Shown here piece by piece: positions 1 through 11,178 of a stretch of DNA of 64,000 nucleotides. Origin of the DNA: Plectranthus barbatus (lineage: Eukaryota; Streptophyta; Magnoliopsida; Lamiales; Lamiaceae); NCBI GenBank assembly GCA_026898455.1, contig JAPKLW010000034.1:1235242-1299241 (forward strand). The letters are read 5' to 3'. How positions within the stretch are numbered: the first letter of the stretch is position 1; each line of letters starts with the position of its first letter. The notes beneath the pieces are model-generated. The model saw only the letters and a program-made list of their open reading frames with translations, was not told where the DNA came from and searched no databases. Made by a program: the position numbers and the translations under genes.

Positions 1-935
1 TTCAAAACTCTCCAAATCAAGTTTTAAAACGTAAGAATATGAAAAAGGTTGAAACCCAACTTGCAAGGTAAAGATCTTGATCTAAAATGTGCGCCTTTCT
101 GCAAATAAAAAATCTGAAAAATTAATTAATTGTTCATTAATTAACAATTATGGCAAGTTTGGTAAAGTGTAGTTCAAAACAAAATAATTAAATTTCCGTG
201 AAATATTATATTATAATCAAAATATATTTTTCAAAAACTTGAAAAAAAAATAATTAAATTAATAAATCAACCCTTCATGTTTATGAAAACCGAAACAATA
301 ATTTAAATCTTTTTGCAAAATTGAAAATACTTTTTACAAATTTAAATCTTATTTAAACTCACACAACTTTCATCATTACAACCGGAGGGAAGGACCTTTT
401 TCTATATTTTTTTTAAACAAGTCGAAGACCTGTTTTGTTTTTCCTATTTAACTATCTTAATTAATATGCACTTTATTTCCATTGTATTTTTATGATTCAA
501 GGATCTAACCTTATAATATATTTTTTCTTTGTAAAACATGAGCACAAAATGCATTATTGCTGACAATTTATATTAATATTATGTGCTTTAATAATTTATC
601 AATTAAACTACTTGAAGAAATTTGTACATTTAACGAGAAATCTTAACAGATGGATCCGAGCCAAGACCTAGACCAAAAAACATCCTCGTAAAAGTTAAAC
701 GAAATCCGTGTCAAAAATTACAATTGTTTCAGTGCTAAGGAAGTCACCACATCACCATCAAAAGAAAACTAATTTTAAGGTAACTTTGTCAATGCAATTG
801 AAGCCTCAATAATAGTCCACAAATGTATTATCATAAACTTCCTAATAGTTTTGGTGTTCGATCCAAAACCTTAGTAGGAGATTCAATTCATCACAACAAT
901 GTGAGTTGGCTGATACCCGAATTATGGAGAATAGG
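1..935. other. AT-rich intergenic DNA, no gene seen
   Basis: No open frame with recognisable similarity and no clear repeat boundary is visible. The stretch is AT-rich with short homopolymer runs. It is simply the flank into which the solo LTR starting at 936 was inserted. Confidence 0.5.
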
Positions 936-2346
936 TGTTAGTCCCGAAATCAGAGTAATAATAATTGCAGCGGAAGTTTAAAATTCTTGCACATGGTCTG
1001 AAAACTGACTTGACTCAGTTTTCAGTTTTATGAAAAGTCAGTTTCGCTCGGGTAAGTTTTAAGTACCACTTCAGATATACACTTCAATACTTAGACAAGT
1101 ATTGAAGGTTTCAAATATGCAAGTAAGCTTAGTGCAGAAACTTAAGAAAACAATAAATAAGACAGGATTTTGGAATCAAAGTCTTACGTCCACTCTTCCA
1201 AACTTCATCCAGAATCCACTAAGTTTCAATATTACAAGCCTTCTCACGATCTATGGTAAGCCCGTCGGAAGCCTTCATCCTTCGGTCTGCTGGCGTCACT
1301 CGCCCAGAAATTCCTTGTAAGCTTACTCTTCTTCAGGTTGAAGTGATGATGGACCCCGCAGCCTTCTTCCTAGATGGTTGGATATTTGCTCGTTCTTCCC
1401 AGAACTCAGTAAGGTTGGCTATGCCTGTGATAATCAGATTCCCAGAGTAGGAACTGACTGTTGTGAATATTACTTTGGAAAGTAATATTCACCAAGTGAG
1501 AGCTTAACTTAGAGCTTCACCCTCGTGCACTTAGAAAGATGCAGGGAAGTGATAACTTGAGTTAAAAACTCAAGTCAAATATAGAGAGCTTTGAGTAGAA
1601 AGTTTGACAGAGTTTCCGCTTAGATTTTTGCGTGTATCAGGTTGTTTCTTTGTTCGATCTGTCGAGCTATTTATAGGCAGATGTGGACTATATTTTGAAT
1701 TCTATCCGTTAGGCACATTGATCCAGTCGTTAGAGACAAAGATTGGATCGTCCAATCATGGCCATTCTTCCTGCTCTGCTCTGCTCTACCGCCTGCTTTT
1801 CAACTTTTGCAGTGTACTTTCTACTCGCTCTTGTCAGACTAAGTTTCAGTCCGAGGAATCTAAGTTTGAATTTTCCTCTTACTGAATTTTGATTTTACTT
1901 TGAGACTTCTTAATTCTGACTTCAACATCCTTGTGTTCTGCGTGCTCTTTGGAATATTGAAACTAAACACTGACATTTCCAAAGTCACTTTAAGTTTCTG
2001 TCATACTTTGGGAAAATTCAGTTTCCAGAAACTGAGTTTCTGGTCTTACTAAGTTTCAAGCACGAACACTTGTCTTCAGTACTTCAAGTTTCTTGGGTTC
2101 TTCTCTTCAAGTTCAGAAACTTGGTTCTTGTCATATCGAGCTTTATCTTCTGATTTCTAACGATTTCCACCTTAGAGACTTAGTCTCTGTTCGCTCGATC
2201 TTGAGAATCTAAGTTTCTAGTCTATTACAACTAGATCAATCCTATACAAGGATTACATTTAAAGACTCTAGAAACTTATTACTAAAGTAAGTTTTGACAT
2301 ATCAAAACATCAAATTAAGAGGTAAGTTGAAACTCAGTTTCTAACA
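936..2346 (-). mobile_element. Solo LTR, Sirevirus-like Copia (minus strand)
   Basis: Read on the minus strand it begins TGTTAGAAACTGAG and ends CGGGACTAACA, the TGTTA..AACA termini of the Sirevirus-like LTRs at 3603-4948, 18408-18954 and 27080-28656. It shares landmarks with them: a 'tgtaatccttgtatagga' block near the start and a 'ctgatttcggga' block at the end. A TATA-like element lies near 1668-1677 (tatttatagg on +). The flanks are atagg (931-935) and ttagg (2347-2351), a 4/5 match to a 5-bp target duplication. No internal region of the same element adjoins it, so it is best read as a product of LTR-LTR recombination. The reading frames inside it are not genes. Confidence 0.8.
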
Positions 2347-2349
2347 TTA

Positions 2350-3065
2350 GGCGATTCTCATGAAGGTACATTTACAAGCGCAAGGCTTGTGGGACGTAGT
2401 CGAAGAAGGACCAGAAAACAGTGCTTGGACAGACATGCTATGTCAATGATACTTCGAGCGGTGCCGACTGAGTTGCTACGTGTTACTGGTGTAAAAGACA
2501 TGGCCAAAGATGCATGGGCAACCCTCAAAACTATGTGTGTGGGAGATGACCATGTACGGGAAGACAAAGCGCAGAAACGAAAAATGGAGTTCAAAATCTT
2601 ACCTTTAAAGAAGGTGAATGAGTTGAGTCTTTTGGGATAAGACCCAAGGCGATCTTCAATGACCTCGAAACATTGGGTGAACCAGATACCAAGCATAAAG
2701 TGATGCTCAAGTTTCTTCGAAGTGTACCACGCCTATATTAACAAATAGCAAAGGCAATTGAAACTTTAGTAACTTTAGTGGACCTCATAACCATGACCAT
2801 TGAAGAACTCATTGGTCAACTCTTAGTGGGGGAGAAGTTTGATTAACTCAACAATTTAGCACTTCTTGATGATCGTTTACTTCTCACAAAAGAAGAGTGG
2901 CGAGCCCGATAGCATAATCATGATCATGGATAAAATTCACAATTTGGAGGAAACAAAAACAAGTTTCAGCTAAAGGAAGAACCATAGTCGGAGATTGACC
3001 GAGATAGATACTACTGCGGCTGCAAACAACTTACGCAAGAAAGGAAATCGTAATTACTGCAAGAT
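2350..3065 (+). pseudogene. Copia-type gag fragment (UBN2-like), decayed
   Basis: The + strand translation, with frame changes, gives a plant Copia gag: a start like KVHLQAQGLWDVVEEG, then AVPTELLRV..AKDAWATLKTMCVG, then LRSVPRLY, TIEELIGQLL and LLTKEEWRAR near 2890-2910, and a Zn-knuckle remnant (RYYCGCK) near 3007-3030. This order is that of the UBN2/DUF4219 gag family. Stops and frameshifts interrupt it (for example the stop at 2638-2640). The solo LTR ending at 2346 is on the opposite strand, so this gag belongs to an older, unrelated element that the LTR landed in. No pol follows; the sequence ends at an AT microsatellite. Confidence 0.75.
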
Positions 3066-3067
3066 TT

Positions 3068-3069
<2 letters not shown>

Positions 3070-3100
<31 letters not shown>
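3070..3100. repeat. (AT)n microsatellite
   Basis: An uninterrupted run of about 14 AT units sits at the decayed 3' end of the gag fragment. Similar runs occur near 31395-31425, 32140-32160, 36805-36832 and 40733-40764. Confidence 0.9.
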
Positions 3101-3105
<5 letters not shown>

Positions 3106-3300
3106 CATAGTAGTATTGTAGTAGGTAGTATTTTGCTGTTGATTTAGTTTAGTACAAATCTTAAAAAACTAATACTAGATAAAAAGAAAATCAATTTCTA
3201 GCCTAACTAAAAAGATTTAGTAAAGTACTTAAGTTTAAGTTTATCCTAATATTGATATTTTTTAGCATAAATTCAAAAATTAGATAAGATATTAAGATTT

Positions 3301-5700
3301 GTTCCGAAACACCCCCACAAAAATTTTACCTTTTAACAACTCGATTTAACCTCAACGAAGCAAGATGTCGTATTTGCAGCCGAATATAACCAAATAAAAT
3401 GAGGAGATGTCACAAGCGATTACTAGATCAAATGCGTAGCCACGAGGATTTTCTATTTAAATTAGTTCCGAAGGTAAATTATTGAACATCAAATAAGAAT
3501 CAAATGATGATGTCATAAAGTAAGCTGCACTACAACAGAGAGATATTGATCGAGCTATCAACGTCCACTACTTTCAAAAAAAGGCAAATGGAGCTCTGAC
3601 GTTGTTGGTCCAGAGATTAGAGTACATAATATGCAGCAGAAATAAGTTTAAGTTGCACTTGTTCTCCTAAACTGACTGAAACTCGGTTTAGGGTTTCTGA
3701 AATGGTAAAACTTAGGTCTAATAGTTCTTAAGTAAGTTTCGCAAGATATACACTTCAATACTTGGACAAGTATTGAAGGTTTGAAAGTCAGTTTCAAGAA
3801 GCTTAAGAAATGCAAAAACTTAAATGAAAGCAGTAAAGAACACAAGATATTTTATAGTGGTTCAGAATCAAAGTCCTACATCCACTCTTCAGACTCTTGG
3901 TCTGGAAATTTACTAAGTATGATACAAATCTCCTTACGATCTATGCACAACTGTCGGCTCTTCGTCCTTCGGTCTGCTGTGGTCACTCGCCTAGGAACTC
4001 CTTGTAGACTCAGTCTTCAAGTCAAAGTGAGGACGCACCCTGCAACCTTCTCCTTTGTGGTTGGATGTTTGTTGTTCTTCCCAGAACTCAGTTGGTTGGC
4101 AAAAGCCCATGAGAATCAGTGTTCCAGAGTAGAATACTGACTGCTATGAATATTACTTTGGAAAGTAATATTCAACAAGAGGATAGCATAAGCTTTAAGC
4201 TTAGCCTCGTGTTTTGAACCACTTAGCACGGATGGACAACTTGAGTCAGGAACTCAAGTCTCGTGTTCACAAACACGGAAAGTTAGAGAGCTTGAGTAGT
4301 AAGTTGAGCAGAGTGTATGTAGTCAGTGATCAATTTGTGAATCAGTAACCTCTTTCTATCGAGATTTACTCCTATTTATAGGAGAACACTTGGGTGTTTG
4401 AAAATCCACCCGTTAGACACATTGATCTAGTCGTTAGAGACATAGAGAATGACGTCAAATCATAGCCCATACTATAGGTCTGCTTTGCTCTGCTCTGTTG
4501 TGGCAGTGTACTTCTCATTAACTTTGTGTCAGACTAAGTTTGGTTCTCTTTGTGTTCCACGTGATTAGAAACTTAGGCCTCCATACTGACTTTCCATTAG
4601 TCAGTATAGACCACCCTCACACTAACTTTCCAAGTCAGTATGGCAAACCGTCTCTCATACTTACTTCTTATAAGTCAGTATGAGTTCCTCTATACTGAGT
4701 ACCCAACTCAGTATAGGCCTTGGCCATACTTGGTGAAACCAAGTTTCACGCAGAACAAATCTTCAAGTCCTCAAGCATATCCTATGCTTGGTCTTCAGCA
4801 CCTAAGTTCTATTACAACTCGATTAATCCTATACATGGATTACAAAATAGAACTCTAAGCTGAAAAATTGACTAAGATGGCTTTCACAGCCTTTGACCCA
4901 CCAAAACATAAGATAAAAGGAGGGGAATTTCTAACAAAATTCCTAACAGACGTGATAAATAAATTAAATGCGATGAATGGCGAATCGAGGAGCATGACGA
5001 TATATAAATTGGAAAGCTCACGTTATTGATTGAATTAGAGGGAAAATAATTTTGAGGCGAATTTTGGAATTTAAGTGTTGGTCTTTTGACGCGTAATTAC
5101 CGACTCTAGAAGATTTTATTCTTATATAGAATTGATTCCCAACTTTATGCTAAATAAATAAGCACTAGAACTTCGTATGGAATTATTAGAAGCAATCGAA
5201 ATTCTTATTTCATTATTCGGCATGCATATTTTGCATGTGATGACGTAACGTAATTTGGATTGAATTAAGACTCAACTTACTTATTATTTTCGGCCATCAA
5301 ATCTTATTGGGCTTGAGAATTTTTTTTAAAAAACTAGAAATTGTATTTGTATTTGTGGGCTTGAATTATAGGAATTTATTTTGAGCCCAAATGAAATTAA
5401 ATCACAAGAAGCCCAACTAACCCATGTATAATTTAATTAAGGTGCAATGACCATAAGGGCCTTCTAGAAATAATCCAATTCAAAGCCAAGGTAATTGATT
5501 GGAGGACATGTTGGTAATTAACCTAAGTAAGGAGACATAATCGTCACATAAAACAATCCTACACTCCAACCTCTTTTCTCCCTTCATTGTGCTCAACCCT
5601 CTATCCTCTCTCTCTCTCTCTCTCTAAAAATCTGCAAAAACCACCATTAAACTATATTGTTAAATTTTCAAGGTGCAACCATATTCTATCCTTCATATAC
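3301..5700 (+). mobile_element. Gypsy-like LTR debris, + orientation
   Basis: The stretch begins TGTTCCGAAACACCCCCAC, which resembles the start of Tekay/Del-type LTRs. It later has a pyrimidine-rich leader-like block (5560-5626, ending in (CT)n) of the kind found near the transcript start of long Gypsy LTRs. It is interrupted by the solo LTR at 3603-4948. There is no coding sequence. Boundaries and family are uncertain; the assignment rests on end motifs and composition only. Confidence 0.3.
3603..4948 (-). mobile_element. Solo LTR with perfect TSD, Sirevirus-like Copia
   Basis: On the minus strand the LTR begins TGTTAGGAATTTTG and ends ATCTCTGGACCAACA. It is flanked by an exact 5-bp duplication, gacgt at 3598-3602 and at 4949-4953, so both ends are defined to the base. 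It carries the block 'gtaatccatgtatagga' and the promoter motif cctatttatagg (+ strand, 4373-4384), a TATA box on the minus strand. It is related to, but clearly divergent from, the solo LTR at 936-2346, so the two are separate insertions and not the two ends of one element. The perfect duplication with no interior indicates unequal recombination between two LTRs. Confidence 0.92.
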
Positions 5701-7437
5701 TTTCGAACCACATATTATTTTAACATGAAACCAAAGCCAAAATCTTCTCAACACGTTCAAGTATAACATAGTCAAGATTCAGATCAATCAGATTCCATTT
5801 GATCCGTCTGCCACAACCAAACATCGGCTCATGTCACAGTCTTTCTAACAGCATGCTTATTAATTCATATCTCAATCAAGCTTGTGGCATACTTTATTTC
5901 TACATCATGAATCCTTATTTTCAGACACCCACAAGTTTACATATTGATCATATATCATACATCTTAGGCTAGAGCATGCATAAAAGGATTATATCATCAA
6001 CAATCAATATCATATCAAACATTGGCAATCAAATAAGTATATCTCAAGCCCTAGTTCATCAAATGGCCTAATACATGGAGGTTCTTGATCATACATACAA
6101 GCTTCTAAACATGTAAAATAGGTTCTAAACATGGTAGATAAAGGTTACTTGATGGGCTTAAATTTTAGATTTGAATTCTTTTCTCCAAACTTTCGAAAAT
6201 AGAGGTTTCTAGTTTTCTTTGCTCTCTTCTATCTTCCAACTCCTTGTAGCCTTCTAGATTTTCAATAATCCTCCATGGATCTTCAAATTTCAGCAATGGT
6301 CGACTTTTGAAACTTGGAATCTAAAGGAGCTACTTGGTTTAATAGAAAGAGGAAGGTGTGTGGATGAGGTTTATGTAAAAATGGAGGTGGTTTGTGATGT
6401 TTTGGGGTGGGTTATGGAGGTTGAAAGGTGGCTGCAACTTGGTGTTCCTCAATGGAGGTTGGGAGACGCTCCAAGTGATGGAAGGAGGAAGATGAAAGGT
6501 GATAGGGAGAGAGGGTGGTGATGGTGTTGAGCAACAGGGGAGAGGGAGGTGAGATTGAGTGTTCAACTCAATTTGCATGCAAGATTTCCTAGGTTTGAAA
6601 TGATGATGTTTACTAAGTTTGTTTACTCTTTTGTCCCTCAATTATTTACATTGCGATACAAACATACTTCTAGAAGACCCAATTTGGTCTTTGTCCAATC
6701 CACTCACATATTGGATTTAATTAAATATTAGAATGAATTCCTCATCAAATAATATAAGGTTTGGAATTTATATAAGTCCCCTATTTTAATCTTAATAGGA
6801 CCGAAATTTAAGGGGAGAAGTAAAGAAATAACTTCCGGAATTTTGCTTCGGAAATAAATGTCAAATATTCACATATATGCTCATGCACCTTTAATTGATT
6901 TAAGGCATGAGGTCGAAAGTTTCATAAAATGTTAATTCCAAATTTCGTCTTGGAATTAATTCCGTATAATTTTTGTTATCGTAAAATATGCAATTGGGTA
7001 TAAAATATATCCTCATGAAATTAATTAATAATTCTAAGGTAGAGTGGGCCTTAATTTCTCAAACTTGTATTTCTATTGGACTTATTTATTCTCCATCAAT
7101 TTGGGCCCATCTCAAGTGTAAAGATAAATAAGTGATAAATGAGTCCACTAGCCCAATACTCTCCATGAATGAATAATTGAACTCAAATTAATTTATCTAG
7201 CCCATGTATCAATAGGAAGGCCGAAATAATTTAAGATAGGCCGAATAATAATATCCAAAACTTTATTTGTCGTCGCATTCGAATAAATTATTATTTACGA
7301 TCTCAAGTCCGAGTTCTTTCCGGAACTAATGTCGACGGAACTCCGAATAATATTAATATTAACGATACTTGCAGCGATTACTTTTATTTCATATTTATTT
7401 AGCACCGAAAGGTAGCAAAAAGTGCGGGGTGTAATAG
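5700..7437 (-). mobile_element. Gypsy-like LTR debris, minus orientation
   Basis: Read on the minus strand the sequence starts near 7437 with ACACCCCGCAC, the type of start seen in Tekay/Del LTRs. It contains a pyrimidine-rich leader-like block (about 6640-6340 minus) and no gag or pol. The apparent 100-codon frame at 6339-6641 is that leader block and is not thought to be a gene. It meets + oriented LTR-like sequence near 5700, so two LTRs may lie tail to tail. The limits are approximate. Confidence 0.3.
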
Positions 7438-8302
7438 ATACGGTGAATGCATCATGCTATTTATGTATTTTGTTTTTAGGGCATTGTGACCACTGGGTAC
7501 ATTCCTGTACTTATTCCCTGTATGTGTTTTCCCTATGTGCAGGTACAAGGTGATGTTTATGGTGCTGGCGGCGTGGCATAAGTGGAAGAAGGTGGTTCGC
7601 TTTTGAACGTCAATGAAATAAATTTAACCCCTTTTGGCATGTCTTGTGAATCCCTATCCTTTGGCTTGTGATTCTCTTTTGGCATGTGATGTGTTTGATG
7701 TGATTATTGAACTATCTTAAATTCATTTGGTTTGTAAACCTACCTTATACCATTTTCATGACACCTTACTTGTGGAATTGAACCTTGACGGCATGGTCTA
7801 CCTTGAACCCTATTTGGCATGACTTCTATTATGATTCGTTTGATTATTATTATTTGGTTTTGAGCAAAGGGGCTATGTCTCCATACATAGTTTTCATTTG
7901 TTGTTGTATGTATGATTTGATTGGTCCAAGTCGTACTTGGCGTGAGACCCGATGTGGAGGTCATTAGTTGAAAACTATTCTTTCATTCTTTACTAATTAT
8001 ATATGCTTAGTTGGCTTATCTTGTTATCCATATTCCTTGATATTGAGCCTTTACTTTGAAGTGCCATAATTTTAAACTATTTCATTTCGAATTCCGAGTT
8101 TTTATTTCATTCCAAATCGAATTGCTTCCGCTAAGTCAAATTATATTTTGATATCATTTCCTTTCAAGTATCAAGCCTTTAATTCTTCTAAACTAAATTT
8201 GCTTCTGATATTGAAAGAATTGTTTAAATCAATAAAAACCTTAGTGTACACTGTTCGCACATGGGTCTGTCGCATAGGCCCAATTTGGGGTGCGACATGT
8301 AT
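7438..8302 (+). mobile_element. 3' part of a Gypsy-like LTR (+)
   Basis: The stretch ends TTGGGGTGCGACA at 8302, the terminal motif of Tekay/Del-type LTRs (GGGGTGYGACA), and contains a leader-like 'tatgtgcaggtac' block near 7535-7547. There is no coding sequence. Several short frames on both strands here have no recognisable content. Only the right-hand end is well placed. Confidence 0.35.
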
Positions 8303-8503
8303 ATAGGTTTCCTTTGACGTGACCAATATGAAGAATAACGTCAGTTAGTTGATCCTTTATAAGGCAAGAACATTATGAGAAGACACGTTTTACATGAGAC
8401 TGGATAATGAGTTGCAAGATGGATAAAGAGATTAATTATGTTGGAACTGTGGAACATAGAACACATTATGGAGAGTGATGGATTGAGAGATATGTATGGT
8501 GCC

Positions 8504-8660
8504 TGATAAAGTATAGATATAGTTTAGATTTGCATGAAAGATTCATACATATCTTGTAATCTTTTTATATCTTTTTAGGGTTTTCTATATCCTTTGTAAA
8601 CATTATATATATGTTCATAAATAAAATTATTTTTCAAGGCGAATATTATATTTTCTATCA
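8504..8660 (+). repeat. 5' LTR of the Ale-like element
   Basis: It begins TGATAAAGTATAG and ends TTTTCTATCA, and is 157 bp long. It matches the 3' LTR at 10747-10903 apart from five substitutions by eye. Both copies contain a 'tatatct' AT-rich block that may act as the promoter. Confidence 0.95.
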
Positions 8661-8673
8661 TGGTATCAGAACC
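8661..8673 (+). other. Primer-binding site, initiator Met tRNA type
   Basis: The sequence tggtatcagaacc lies directly after the 5' LTR and matches the usual plant Copia site TGGTATCAGAGC, complementary to the 3' end of initiator tRNA-Met, with one mismatch. It overlaps the edge of the inverted protease segment. Confidence 0.85.
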
Positions 8674-9296
8674 AATACGAGATATAGGGAGAGAGGCGCC
8701 ATTACCAACAATAACATGGTCCGGGCCCATGTAGGGCTGCGAAGAATCAAGATTACCAGAGTCAGGAGTCATGTGTGCAGAGGCGCCTGTGTCGAGAAAC
8801 CAATCGGAAGAATTCTATGAAGAGATCGAGCATCCAGTCTGAAAAGCCTCGGCAAGGTTCGCATCGGACTGGCAAGGAGTGACTGGGAATATCTATCGGG
8901 ACAAAAAGTCAGTTTAGGTAAATATGAAGAAACAACAATGTGACCTTGCTTACATAGTAATGAAATTAAATCAAAAGAGACATGCCCTAAACGGCTATGC
9001 CATAACTCAAAAGATGCTCGTAAATTATTACTCTTCAACTAGGAGATAAAGGCAGGCTGAACGTGATCAAGCGTGTATAGCCCAGCATTACGGCAACCTC
9101 TGGTGAGAACTTCCTTTGTGAGGCGGTGCCGAATAGTAAAGTACCGGTCAGAAAACAAAATATCAACACGAAAATCCGATGTTAGTTTGCTGACAAATAA
9201 AAGATTTTTGGTTAAAGACGGAACCACCAAAACATCCAACAATTTAATAGAATTCAAAATATAGGAAGAGCCAAAAGGGTATAAATCCACTGCCAA
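8665..9296 (-). pseudogene. Inverted protease and GAG-pre-integrase segments of the Ale-like element
   Basis: The minus-strand translation shows two blocks of Copia polyprotein. Block 1 (9296 to about 8880) contains ILNSIKLLDVLVVPSLTKN and LWHSRLGHVSFDLISLL, which is the tail of the protease region and the GAG-pre-integrase His motif. Block 2 (about 8820 to 8665) contains DWFLDTGASAHMTPD and VIVGNGASLPIS, the aspartic protease active-site region. In an intact element block 2 precedes block 1. Here both are inverted relative to the LTRs and out of order. A stop lies between two parts of block 1 (near 9039). It encodes nothing functional. Confidence 0.85.
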
Positions 9297-10740
9297 ACAC
9301 CCTCAATGGCTTGCTGCTATGAGCGAGGAGATGAATGCTCTACGTGCAAACAAGACATGGACTCTAGTGCCTAAACCTCCCGACGTAAATATCGTGGGTT
9401 CTAAATGGGTCTTCCGCACAAAGTTTTGATCTGATGGTTCCATTGAACGTCACAAAGCCCGTCTTATGGCTAAGGGGTTCTCTCAGATTCTCGGATTGGA
9501 CTTCTCACATACTTTCAGCCCCGTCGTTAAAGCTGCAACTGTTCGTATTGTTTTATCTCTTGCGGTTCATCGTGGTTGGTCTCTACATCAACTCGACGTA
9601 AAAAATGCTTTTCTAAATGACATTCTGTCGACACCTATTTATATGGAGCAGCCTCCTAGATTCGTCAACCCACTATTTCCCAATCATCGACTTTCTAAGG
9701 CTTTATGTGGTCTTAGACAAGCCCCTCGCGCGTGGTTTCAACGGTTAAGTGATTTCTTGGTTTCTTTAGGTTTTATCTGTAGCCGTGCGGACACCTCTTT
9801 ATTTATATTCTCTCACGGCACTATTATGTTATTTTTATTGGTTTATGTGGATGATATTATTCTTACAGACAACAGCAATTCTCATATCTCGGCCTTCATT
9901 AATAGTTTGAATAGTGAATTTGCGATTAAGGATATGGGTTGCTTAAGCTATTTTCTTAGATTGGAAGTTACGCATATGGACGATGATTTTTGCCTTTCTC
10001 AGGCCAAGTATGCTAAGGATGTTCTTACTCGGTTCGATCTTCTCGATGCAAAACCTACTTCAACTCCACTTCCAGCTGGGCTTGCTCTCACAACTCACGG
10101 TGATCCTTATATTGATATTACGGGTTATCGTTCGGTTGTCGGTGCCTTATAATATCTCACCATCATGCGTCCTGATATTGCATTTGCCGTTAATCACGTA
10201 AGTCAATTTCTGCATGCTCCTACTGTTGATCATTTTCAGGAAGTCAAACGCATCTTGAGATACGTCAAAGGTACCTTGTCACACGGCCTCATGTTTTCTC
10301 CCCACTCGACTTGCGACCTCATGGCTTATTCTGATGCCGATTGGGTGCGATGTCCTGACTCACGCCGTTCTACATACGGCTACGCAATTTTTTTGGCCGG
10401 AAACTTGGTTTCTTGGAGTGCTAAAAAGCAACTAACTGTCGCTCGCTCGAGCTGCGAGTCCAAATATCGCACCATCGCTCACGCCGCTGCTGAAGTACTA
10501 TGGATTCTCTCTCTTCTACATCAACTGCATATCCAGCTTCCGCATCCGCCTATTCTCTATTGCGACAACAAGAGTTCTGTTTTCATGACTCAAAACCTCG
10601 TGGCACGCAAGCGTGCAAAATGATCTTCGACCAACTGACCGACAAGTCGAGGATGTCTTCACAAAGTCTTTAGCACGTTCGCTCTTTACTTATTTTTGGG
10701 ACAAGCTTCGAGTCTTTCAAGTTCCGACGTCTCGCTTGAG
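9290..10740 (+). pseudogene. Ale-like Copia RT-RNaseH, broken
   Basis: The frame runs from HPQWLAAMSEEM through reverse transcriptase (KWVFRTKF, QLDVKNAFLND, LCGLRQAPRAWF, LVYVDDIIL with the catalytic YVDD) into RNase H (YSDADWVRCPDSRRSTYGY, SWSAKKQ, ILYCDNKSSVF). Stops occur at 9427-9429 (TGA in RT) and near 10150-10152 (TAA, Gln to stop at the RT/RNaseH boundary). After 10620 the conserved block expected after the RNase H 'NP..H.RTKH' motif is missing, and the sequence resumes at a VEDVFTKSLARS tail. The enzyme would copy RNA to DNA in the virus-like particle. With no gag or integrase and these stops it cannot act on its own. Confidence 0.92.
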
Positions 10741-10746
10741 GGGGGA
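10735..10746 (+). other. Polypurine tract of the Ale-like element
   Basis: A G-rich tract (ttgaggggggat) lies immediately before the 3' LTR, where plus-strand DNA synthesis is primed. It touches the LTR start at 10747. Confidence 0.85.
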
Positions 10747-10903
10747 TGATAAAGTATAGATATAGTTTAGATTTGCATGAAAGATTCATACTTATCTTGT
10801 AATCTTTTTATATCTTTTTAGGGTTTTCTATATCTTTTGTAAACATTATATATATGTTCATGAATAAAATTATTTTTCAAGGCGAACATTATACTTTCTA
10901 TCA
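10747..10903 (+). repeat. 3' LTR of the Ale-like element
   Basis: 157 bp, beginning TGATAAAGTATAG and ending ACTTTCTATCA. It is followed by the target duplication gtgcc. Five differences from the 5' LTR point to an insertion that is not brand new but not ancient. Confidence 0.95.
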
Positions 10904-11178
10904 GTGCCGATATCAGTGATGGAAAACATGGACAGTAGATGGTTTTGCTTCCAAGGAAAAGAATAAAGAATGGTGAAATTAAGCATGTTTATTGCTCTAT
11001 TATCAACCTCTTGCATTAGGTAAAACATTTTTCCACTTCAGCTTGAATTAGAGATCCTATTTCAGAGTGCGGATTCAGAATTTTGTACAGAAACAGTAGT
11101 AAACGAACCTTCCATATGAGCAATATTTTGAGGTCGAGTTTTTTGGAACGAGTATACCACTCTGGAAAACCATGAAGC

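Larger units (their letters stand above)
8504..10903 (+). mobile_element. Ale-like Copia retrotransposon, internally scrambled
   Basis: Two 157-bp LTRs (8504-8660 and 10747-10903) differ at five positions by eye (about 3%). They are bounded by an exact 5-bp target duplication, gtgcc (8499-8503 and 10904-10908). A primer-binding site for initiator Met tRNA (tggtatcagaacc) follows the 5' LTR directly, and a polypurine tract (ttgaggggggat) precedes the 3' LTR. The length of 2.4 kb is about half that of an autonomous Ale/Retrofit element. Gag and integrase are missing, protease and GAG-pre-integrase lie inverted, and RT-RNaseH is in the normal orientation. The very short LTRs and the RT sequence suggest the Ale/Retrofit lineage (inference). 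Confidence 0.9.

Noticed and set aside
936..4948. One 4-kb LTR element with LTRs at both ends
   Set aside because: The two LTRs are divergent and each has its own target duplication, and the sequence between them is a + strand gag of another lineage.
6339..6641. A 100-codon minus-strand frame rich in Pro, Ser and His
   Set aside because: It is a pyrimidine-rich leader-like block in LTR debris; no domain, and the composition explains the open frame.
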